NCBI GenBank assembly: GCA_046304235.1
Contig: JBKCEW010000077.1
Coordinates: forward strand, 1-5,513
DNA length: 5,513 nucleotides
DNA from: CANHVK01 sp046304235
GTDB lineage: Bacteria; Bacteroidota; Bacteroidia; Flavobacteriales_D; Crocinitomicaceae
Reading direction: 5' to 3'
Notes under the pieces: generated by a model
Databases searched by the model: none
Seen by the model: the letters and a program-made list of their open reading frames with translations, nothing else
What the model was told of the DNA's origin: nothing
Translations under genes and position numbers: made by a program
Shown here: positions 1 to 4,562 of the stretch, one piece after another
Position numbering within the stretch: position 1 is the stretch's first letter
Layout: each line of letters opens with the position of its first letter

Positions 1-89
1 GTTTTCTTTGTAGCTACTTTCCACATGGTAGCCACATCATCCATCAAATAGGCTATATCATCTAGTAAAGCGAAAAAACTTGAAGCCAT
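1..89 (-). CDS. DUF808 (YedI-like) family membrane protein, N-terminal fragment
   Basis: Reading the minus strand from an ATG at 89-87 gives 29 codons open to the left window edge. The peptide begins MASSFFALLDDIAYLMDDVA and continues TMWKVATKKT. This is the characteristic N-terminus of the DUF808 family (E. coli YedI and relatives): M-A-x-S/G-x-F-x-LLDDIA, then DDVA, then K-x-A-x-KKT. The family consists of integral inner-membrane proteins, usually around 300 residues, of unknown biochemical function, so only about a tenth of the protein is visible and the membrane segments lie outside the window. It is transcribed divergently from the flavoprotein gene, with 89 bases between the two starts. 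The family call rests on recalled family sequence and on a short fragment; no function can be assigned. Confidence 0.85.
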   Translation of the reverse strand, partial: MASSFFALLDDIAYLMDDVATMWKVATKK

Positions 90-102
90 AAGTTGTAAAG
101 AT

Positions 103-111
103 CAAAGGGTA
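103..111 (-). promoter_or_regulatory. possible -7 box for the DUF808 gene
   Basis: On the minus strand, TACCCTTTG ends 13 bases before the ATG at 89. It resembles the Bacteroidota -7 consensus TAnnTTTG but has three instead of two bases between TA and TTTG. No TTG-type -33 element is seen at the right distance. It would give a leader of under 10 bases. Weak call. Confidence 0.25.
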
Positions 112-152
112 AATATAAGAAAAAGATAGATTCTGATTTCCCTTCAAATCCT

Positions 153-160
153 TACATTTG
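153..160 (+). promoter_or_regulatory. -7 promoter box for the flavoprotein/cysteine-cluster operon
   Basis: TACATTTG is an exact match to the Bacteroidota sigma-A -7 consensus TAnnTTTG. A clear TTG -33 element is missing; only a weak TTCTG at 131-135 lies about 17 bases upstream. Transcription would begin a few bases after 160, giving an A-rich leader of about 12 bases before the ATG at 179. The box contains the TTG at 158, which could otherwise be taken as the gene's start codon, so it argues for the ATG instead. Confidence 0.55.
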
Positions 161-178
161 CATCTAAAATCAACAACT

Positions 179-1576
179 ATGCAATTTCAAGCGATTTTAG
201 AAAACCACACCCTTTATTTTCAGCAAATTCTTGGTGAAAGATGTATTACCAATGAAGTTTTAAGAGTCGATTATGGTCACGATCATACTGAAGATTTGTT
301 GTTTGTTCCGGAGGTAGTTTTAAAACCGGAAACGACAGAAGAGGTTTCTGAAATCATGCGTTTTTGTTACGAAAATAACATTCCTGTTACTCCCTCTGGT
401 GCTCGTACTGGGTTGAGTGGAGGTGCTTTACCTATACACGGTGGGGTAGTGTTGTCTATGGAACGTTTTAACAAAATCATTGAAATTGATGAAAAAAATC
501 ATCAGGTAACAGTTGAACCTGGGGTAATTACACAAGTGCTACAAGAAGCAGTTCGTGAAGTTGGTTTGTTTTATCCGCCAGATCCTGCAAGTAAAGGAAG
601 TTGTTTTATTGGTGGAAACGTTTCTGAAAATTCAGGTGGACCAAAAGCGGTAAAATATGGTGTAACTAAAGATTACGTGCTTAATTTAGAAGTCGTACTA
701 CCTACTGGTGAAATTATTTGGACAGGTGCGAATGTATTAAAAAACGCTACAGGATATAATCTCACTCAATTAATTGTAGGAAGTGAGGGAACATTAGGAA
801 TATTGACAAAAATTGTGTTGCGTTTGATACCACATCCAACGGATGATTTGTTGATGTTGGTTCCGTTTTACGATGCTGAAAAAGCATGTGAAGCCGTTGC
901 AGCGATTTTCAGAGCTGGAATTACGCCAAGTGGATTGGAATTTATGGAGCGTGATGCTTTGTTATGGACTATGAAATACGAAACAGAAGCAACGATAGAA
1001 GTGAAAGACAATCACGCAGCACATTTATTAATCGAGGTGGATGGTTTTGATGTAGATGCATTGATGAGAACCTGTGAGGATATTATGATTGTGTTGGAAA
1101 ATTTTGATACGGATGAAATCATGTTTGCTGAAAGTCAGGCTCAAAAAGACCAACTGTGGAAGTTGAGACGAAAAGTAGGAGAGGCGGTTAAAGCGCATTC
1201 AGTTTACAAAGAAGAAGATACGGTTGTACCAAGGTATGAATTACCAAAGTTATTATCAGCGGTTAAACGTATTGGAAATCAGTATGGTTTTAAATCGGTG
1301 TGTTACGGACATGCTGGTGATGGTAATTTACACGTAAACATTATCAAAGGTGAATTATCAGATGAATTTTGGAACAACGAACTCACTAAAGCGATTTCAG
1401 AATTATTTCAAGAAGTGATAGCTTTAGGAGGGACGATTTCTGGAGAACACGGGATAGGATTGGTTCAAAAACCATATATGCCTCTTGCATTTAATGAGGT
1501 ACAATTGAATTTGATGCGTTCTATCAAAAACGTATTTGATCCAAAAGGGATTTTAAATCCGGGGAAAATATTTTAA
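179..1576 (+). CDS. FAD-linked oxidase, GlcD / D-lactate dehydrogenase type (2-hydroxyacid oxidoreductase)
   Basis: A 465-residue, full-length member of the FAD-binding oxidoreductases that oxidise 2-hydroxyacids (glycolate, D-lactate, D-2-hydroxyglutarate) to 2-oxoacids. The N-terminal FAD-binding half (PCMH fold, about residues 40-220) shows PSGARTGLSGG at 72-82, GGNVSENSGG at 145-154, YGVTKDYV at 160-167 and GSEGTLG at 201-207. The C-terminal substrate half shows HAGDGNLH at 378-385 and SGEHGIG at 421-427, followed by FDPKGILNPGK near the end. By analogy with D2HGDH structures, His378, His385 and Glu423 should bind the divalent metal and His424 should be catalytic; all are present. There is no signal peptide, so the enzyme is cytoplasmic or peripheral to the membrane. 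The ATG at 179 is chosen over the TTG at 158 because that TTG lies inside a -7 promoter box. No GlcE or GlcF partner adjoins it, so it is probably a stand-alone enzyme; sequence alone does not settle the substrate. The next gene starts 5 bases after its stop. Confidence 0.93.
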   Translation: MQFQAILENHTLYFQQILGERCITNEVLRVDYGHDHTEDLLFVPEVVLKPETTEEVSEIMRFCYENNIPVTPSGARTGLSGGALPIHGGVVLSMERFNKIIEIDEKNHQVTVEPGVITQVLQEAVREVGLFYPPDPASKGSCFIGGNVSENSGGPKAVKYGVTKDYVLNLEVVLPTGEIIWTGANVLKNATGYNLTQLIVGSEGTLGILTKIVLRLIPHPTDDLLMLVPFYDAEKACEAVAAIFRAGITPSGLEFMERDALLWTMKYETEATIEVKDNHAAHLLIEVDGFDVDALMRTCEDIMIVLENFDTDEIMFAESQAQKDQLWKLRRKVGEAVKAHSVYKEEDTVVPRYELPKLLSAVKRIGNQYGFKSVCYGHAGDGNLHVNIIKGELSDEFWNNELTKAISELFQEVIALGGTISGEHGIGLVQKPYMPLAFNEVQLNLMRSIKNVFDPKGILNPGKIF

Positions 1577-1581
1577 TTCGG

Positions 1582-2073
1582 ATGAGCAGAAGAAAACCAA
1601 AAAACTCGGATGATTCCTACGTTCAATTAAAGAAAAAACTTCTTGGATTGAAAAAGATGAATTCGAGAAAGTTAGATGAACTATTTCATTCAGCACACGA
1701 AAAAGAATTCAGAAAAACAGATTGTTTGTCTTGTGCTAACTGCTGTAAAACGACCAGTCCAATTTTTCGCGATGTAGATATCAATCGCATTTCGAAGCGT
1801 TTGGGAATGAAATCACAAAAGTTCATCGAATTTTATTTACGCATCGATGAAGACCAAGATTATGTACTTCATTCATCGCCATGTACTTTTTTAAACGAAG
1901 ACAATACGTGTTCAATTTACGAAGACAGACCTCTGGCTTGTCGAGAATATCCACATACGGATCGTAAAAACATGTATCAGATTTTAGATTTAACAGCCAA
2001 AAATATTTTGGTTTGTCCAGCGGTGGAGAAGATTGTGGAGGAAATTACTAATGATGGCAGTAATGTTAAATGA
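1582..2073 (+). CDS. YkgJ-family zinc/iron-chelating cysteine cluster protein
   Basis: A 163-residue protein with eight cysteines in the pattern of the YkgJ (CxxCxxCC) family: C48, C51, C54 and C55 in CLSCANCC, then C101, C110, C120 and C145. The family signature continues as PCTFLNEDNTC (100-110), IYEDRPLACREYP (112-124) and a late VCPAV (144-148). These cysteines are thought to bind zinc or an iron-sulphur cluster; the biochemical role of the family is not established. The first 45 residues are strongly basic (many Lys/Arg) and look non-globular or helical. No signal peptide or membrane segment is seen. The ATG lies 5 bases after the flavoprotein stop with no room for a promoter, so the two are almost certainly one transcript with coupled translation. 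ATG at 1657 (Met26) is an alternative start but would leave an 80-base gap. The last codons (about NDGSNVK) run into the heptamer repeat that follows, so the tail may be repeat-derived. Confidence 0.93.
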   Translation: MSRRKPKNSDDSYVQLKKKLLGLKKMNSRKLDELFHSAHEKEFRKTDCLSCANCCKTTSPIFRDVDINRISKRLGMKSQKFIEFYLRIDEDQDYVLHSSPCTFLNEDNTCSIYEDRPLACREYPHTDRKNMYQILDLTAKNILVCPAVEKIVEEITNDGSNVK

Positions 2074-2161
2074 TTGATGATTAATGTTTAATAAAATAAA
2101 CTAATATTTACTTAATTTGTTTACAATTGACCACTAACCATTAAAAATTAATCATCATTCA
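2064..2161. repeat. opposed degenerate heptamer arrays forming a 22-bp inverted repeat
   Basis: The left arm 2071-2092 and right arm 2140-2161 are reverse complements at 20 of 22 positions, separated by 47 bases. Both arms are built from 7-base units. On the plus strand, six units run 2120-2161: TTTACAA, TTGACCA, CTAACCA, TTAAAAA, TTAATCA, TCATTCA. On the minus strand, four units run from 2091 down to 2064: TTAAACA, TTAATCA, TCAATCA, TTTAACA. The left arm overlaps the TGA stop (2071-2073) of the cysteine-cluster gene, and the right arm ends 3 bases before the GTG of the deacetylase gene. A weak inner pairing TAAAC/GTTTA (2097-2101 with 2119-2123) exists in the loop. There is no T-tract after the right arm, so it is not a classical terminator. 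Folded in RNA it would place the deacetylase ribosome-binding region within a stem. Confidence 0.6.
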
Positions 2162-2164
2162 AAA

Positions 2165-3067
2165 GTGTTAATCTCTTTCTCTCCCATATACGTTTATCCG
2201 GTTCCTGAAAATCATAAGTTTCCAATGGAGAAGTATGATTTAATACCGAGGCAATTGGTCTATGAAGGGATTACATCTGAAAGCCAAATTGTGGCTCCGA
2301 AACAAATAGATTTGGAATTGGTTGCCAAAGTACATGATGCTGATTATTTACATCGATTATATAACGGTTTACTCACACCGAGAGAACAGCGAGTGAGTGG
2401 ATTTGTGCATTCTCCATTGTTGATCGAGAGGGAGTTGGTAATAATGGAAGGTACACGACTGGCAGCTGAATATGCATACAAAAATAAGTCGATTGGATTT
2501 AATGTTGCAGGAGGAACACATCATGCTTTTACAAATCGATCGGAAGGATTTTGTTTGTTAAATGACCAAGCAATTGCATCACAATGGTTATTGAATGAAA
2601 CAGATGTTAAACGTATTTTAATCATTGATTTAGATGTGCACCAAGGGAACGGAACCGCTGAAATCTTCCAAAATAGAACGGAAGTTTTTACGTTTAGTAT
2701 GCATGGTAGGAATAATTATCCATTACAAAAAGAAGTTTCAGATTTGGATGTCCCTCTTGAAGATGGATGCGATGATGTTACGTTTTTGGATTTACTTAAA
2801 ATATCTTTGCAACAAATTGAAAAACAATTCACCCCTGATTTTATTTTCTATCAGTGCGGGGTTGATATTTTGGCTACGGATGCATTAGGAAAATTAGGAG
2901 TTACTCAACAAGGATGTTTGGAACGCGATAGGATGGTTTTTGAATTTGCAAATAAGCTAGATGTTCCTGTTGTTTGTTCCATGGGAGGTGGCTATAGTAA
3001 AGATATTCGTCATATTGTAAATGCCCATGTGAATACGTATCGATTGGCTTCTGATTATTTTATTTAA
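2165..3067 (+). CDS. histone deacetylase-family zinc deacetylase (AcuC/HDAC-like)
   Basis: A 300-residue single-domain protein of the arginase/deacetylase fold, close to the usual length for bacterial members. Active-site elements are all present in order: GGTHHA at 116-121 with the paired catalytic histidines His119 and His120; GFCLLND at 128-134; DLDVHQGNGT at 155-164 with zinc ligands Asp157 and His159; CGVD at 231-234 with the third zinc ligand Asp234; and GGGY at 274-277 with the transition-state Tyr277 (assignments by analogy with HDAC8). It should therefore be an active, cytoplasmic zinc amidohydrolase removing acyl groups from lysine side chains or small amines such as polyamines; the substrate cannot be read from sequence. 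The start is GTG at 2165: the frame has a stop at 2135-2137 and no ATG before residue 21, and MLISFSPIYVYP fits the family N-terminus. There is no acuA/acuB or acetyl-CoA synthetase gene nearby. The spacer upstream is the inverted heptamer repeat; 70 bases separate it from the helicase. Confidence 0.92.
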   Translation: MLISFSPIYVYPVPENHKFPMEKYDLIPRQLVYEGITSESQIVAPKQIDLELVAKVHDADYLHRLYNGLLTPREQRVSGFVHSPLLIERELVIMEGTRLAAEYAYKNKSIGFNVAGGTHHAFTNRSEGFCLLNDQAIASQWLLNETDVKRILIIDLDVHQGNGTAEIFQNRTEVFTFSMHGRNNYPLQKEVSDLDVPLEDGCDDVTFLDLLKISLQQIEKQFTPDFIFYQCGVDILATDALGKLGVTQQGCLERDRMVFEFANKLDVPVVCSMGGGYSKDIRHIVNAHVNTYRLASDYFI

Positions 3068-3085
3068 TAGCTCAATTTAAATAGT

Positions 3086-3093
3086 TATCTTCG
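3086..3093 (+). promoter_or_regulatory. probable -7 box for the helicase gene
   Basis: TATCTTCG matches the Bacteroidota -7 consensus TAnnTTTG at all but one fixed position. It lies 44 bases before the helicase ATG in the 70-base gap after the deacetylase gene, predicting a leader of about 38 bases. No TTG -33 element is evident at the expected distance. Because no terminator precedes it, read-through from the deacetylase is also likely. Confidence 0.4.
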
Positions 3094-3096
3094 TAA

Positions 3097-3126
3097 AGCA
3101 ATCTTTTAAATTCATAAAGGTTTGCT
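3097..3126 (+). promoter_or_regulatory. possible hairpin in the helicase 5' leader
   Basis: AGCAA (3097-3101) can pair with TTGCT (3122-3126), and CTTT (3103-3106) with AAAG (3116-3119), leaving a 1-by-2 internal loop and a 9-base terminal loop. The structure would sit at the very 5' end of the predicted helicase transcript, 11 bases before the ATG. It is short and AT-rich, so it may be chance; autoregulation of an RNA helicase through its own leader is only an inference. Confidence 0.25.
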
Positions 3127-3137
3127 TAAATTATTCT

Positions 3138-4412
3138 ATGACATTTAACGAATTACAATTAGTCGAGCCGATTCTACAGGCTTTAAACGAAGAAGGTTAT
3201 ACCAACCCAACACAAATACAGGAGAATGCCATTCCAATTATATTAAAAGGAACAGATTTATTAGGTTGTGCTCAAACAGGAACAGGAAAAACGGCAGCGT
3301 TTGCGATTCCTATCATTCAAATGCTAAGTTCCCAACCTAGAGAAAAAGGGATTAAGGCGTTAGTTATAACTCCAACACGTGAATTAGCGATACAAATAGG
3401 TGAAAGTTTTGCAAGTTACGGTCGACATTTAAAAATTAGACATACCGTTATATTTGGTGGGGTTACACAAAGTTCGCAAGTAAATGCATTAAGAAATGGA
3501 GTGGATGTATTAATAGCAACACCAGGGCGTTTATTGGATCTAATTGGACAAGGATTTATTAAATTAAATCAATTACAGTTTTTTGTTCTTGACGAAGCAG
3601 ATCGAATGTTGGACATGGGGTTTGTGAATGATGTAAAGAAGATTATAAAAATTATCCCAGAGAAAAGACAGTCTTTATTCTTTTCTGCAACGATGCCACC
3701 TTCGATTATGCAATTGGCATCTTCTATTTTGACAGATCCTGAAAGAGTTGAAGTTACTCCTGTCTCTTCAACTGCTGAAATTATTTCGCAAGAAGTCTAT
3801 TTTGTAGATAAAAAGAATAAAAGTGCTTTATTGGTTGATATTCTTCAAGATACAACTATCAAGGCTGCATTGGTTTTTACTCGGACAAAACATGGAGCAG
3901 ATAGAGTGGTTCGTTTTTTAGAAAAAAATAAAATAAAAGCCGCATCTATTCATGGGAATAAATCTCAAAATGCAAGACAAAAAGCATTAGCAAATTTTAA
4001 AACAGGAGATATTCGTGTATTGGTTGCTACCGACATAGCAGCACGAGGAATCGATATTGAAGAACTTGCTTTCGTGGTGAATTATGAATTGCCTAATATT
4101 CCAGAAACGTATGTGCATCGTATAGGTCGTACAGGCCGAGCTGGAAACGCAGGAAAAGCAATTTCATTTTGTGATTATGAAGAAAAAGCATATTTGAAAG
4201 ATATTGAGAAGTTGATTCAGTTGAAAATCAATATAAATGATTCACATTTTTATCCTATGCAGGTGTTTGAAATTTTGAAAGCAGAGAAACCTCAAAGAAG
4301 TGAAAGACCAAAAACGAATCAACCACAAGCAGGAAATCCGAATAAAAAGAAAAAACCAAACAATAGAAATTTCAAAGGGTTTAATAGTAAGAAAAAAGAA
4401 AGCCTGAAATAA
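3138..4412 (+). CDS. rhlE: DEAD-box ATP-dependent RNA helicase, RhlE type
   Basis: A 424-residue superfamily 2 RNA helicase that uses ATP to unwind short RNA duplexes; RhlE-type members act in ribosome assembly, RNA turnover and cold adaptation. All core motifs are intact: Q motif with Phe3 and Gln28 (PTQIQ at 24-28), motif I AQTGTGKT at 45-52, Ia PTRELA at 79-84, Ib TPGR at 128-131, motif II DEAD at 152-155, III SAT at 183-185, IV VFTRTK at 246-251, V ATDIAARGIDI at 297-307 and VI HRIGRTGR at 327-334. RecA-like domains span about 1-205 and 215-365. After about residue 382 comes a low-complexity tail rich in Lys, Asn, Pro and Arg (KKKK at 403-406), a disordered RNA-binding extension typical of Bacteroidota RhlE proteins. 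The ATG at 3138 gives the standard family start (MTFNELQLVEPIL). RhlE rather than CsdA/DeaD is preferred because the tail is short and there is no DbpA-type RNA-binding domain. The gene ends in a region of three stem-loops and a strong terminator. Confidence 0.96.
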   Translation: MTFNELQLVEPILQALNEEGYTNPTQIQENAIPIILKGTDLLGCAQTGTGKTAAFAIPIIQMLSSQPREKGIKALVITPTRELAIQIGESFASYGRHLKIRHTVIFGGVTQSSQVNALRNGVDVLIATPGRLLDLIGQGFIKLNQLQFFVLDEADRMLDMGFVNDVKKIIKIIPEKRQSLFFSATMPPSIMQLASSILTDPERVEVTPVSSTAEIISQEVYFVDKKNKSALLVDILQDTTIKAALVFTRTKHGADRVVRFLEKNKIKAASIHGNKSQNARQKALANFKTGDIRVLVATDIAARGIDIEELAFVVNYELPNIPETYVHRIGRTGRAGNAGKAISFCDYEEKAYLKDIEKLIQLKININDSHFYPMQVFEILKAEKPQRSERPKTNQPQAGNPNKKKKPNNRNFKGFNSKKKESLK

Positions 4413-4426
4413 TAAGTTAAAAACAA

Positions 4427-4449
4427 GTATTTATACCTGTAATAAATAC
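4427..4449 (+). other. AT-rich stem-loop just after the helicase stop
   Basis: GTATTTAT (4427-4434) and ATAAATAC (4442-4449) are perfect 8-base complements around the 7-base loop ACCTGTA, beginning 15 bases after the helicase stop codon. No T-tract follows, so it is not a terminator. It could protect the mRNA 3' end or be chance in AT-rich DNA. Confidence 0.35.
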
Positions 4450-4462
4450 ACTGTATTATTCT

Positions 4463-4470
4463 TACTTTTG
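4463..4470 (+). promoter_or_regulatory. orphan -7 promoter box
   Basis: TACTTTTG exactly matches the Bacteroidota -7 consensus TAnnTTTG, in a gap with no downstream plus-strand gene. A TTG -33 element is lacking; CTG at 4437-4439 is the nearest candidate, at the long end of accepted spacing. If used, transcription would start near 4477 and run to the terminator. Confidence 0.3.
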
Positions 4471-4476
4471 AATTCT

Positions 4477-4557
4477 AAAGTTTTATACTTTAAAATTGTT
4501 TTGGTTAGTAGTGATTTTTAAAAGAGTATTCTAAGTTTAGAGTACTCTTTTTTTTTT
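4477..4557 (+). ncRNA. candidate small RNA of about 80 nt
   Basis: The segment between the orphan -7 box (4463-4470) and the end of the intrinsic terminator would give an RNA of about 80 nt ending in a GC-poor but solid hairpin and ten uridines. A related stem lies at its 5' end: arms 4471-4481 and 4487-4497 pair at 10 of 11 positions around TTTAT, though the predicted start would cut into the left arm. No open reading frame of note lies in it. It could equally be just the 3' untranslated region of the helicase mRNA. This matches no RNA family I recognise. Confidence 0.2.
4520..4557 (+). terminator. intrinsic (Rho-independent) terminator after the helicase gene
   Basis: AGAGTATTCT (4523-4532) pairs over 10 bases with AGAGTACTCT (4539-4548) around the loop AAGTTT, with one U-G pair (4529 with 4542), and is followed by a run of ten T (4548-4557). 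AAA at 4520-4522 can extend the stem into the T-run. On the minus strand the U-G pair becomes an A-C mismatch and only four T follow the stem, so it mainly serves the helicase transcript. It sits 5 bases beyond the converging permease stop and may act weakly in both directions. Confidence 0.9.
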
Positions 4558-4562
4558 GATAA

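Noticed and set aside
158..160. TTG as the flavoprotein start
   Set aside because: It lies inside an exact -7 promoter box and the seven extra residues are not family-like; ATG 179 is preferred.
179..2073. A glycolate oxidase glcDEF operon
   Set aside because: The second gene is a YkgJ-type cysteine protein, not GlcE (FAD domain) or GlcF (two CCG domains and ferredoxin motifs), and no other partner is present.
2071..2161. Insertion sequence remnant or MITE with terminal inverted repeats
   Set aside because: No target-site duplication is evident, and the arms are explained by opposed heptamer arrays; a MITE cannot be excluded without genome-wide copies.
2634..2888. 84-codon open frame inside the deacetylase gene
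   Set aside because: It lies in another frame of a gene with intact catalytic motifs, resembles no family, and has no start context; it is a shadow.
2165..4412. A defence or regulatory module built from deacetylase plus helicase
   Set aside because: The helicase is a standard RhlE-type housekeeping RNA helicase, the genes are 70 bases apart with a likely promoter between, and no nuclease, methylase, sensor or mobile-element gene adjoins them.
4263..4412. Frameshift or foreign extension at the helicase C-terminus
   Set aside because: The Lys/Asn/Pro-rich low-complexity tail is normal for RhlE-type helicases in Bacteroidota, and the frame runs on cleanly to its stop.
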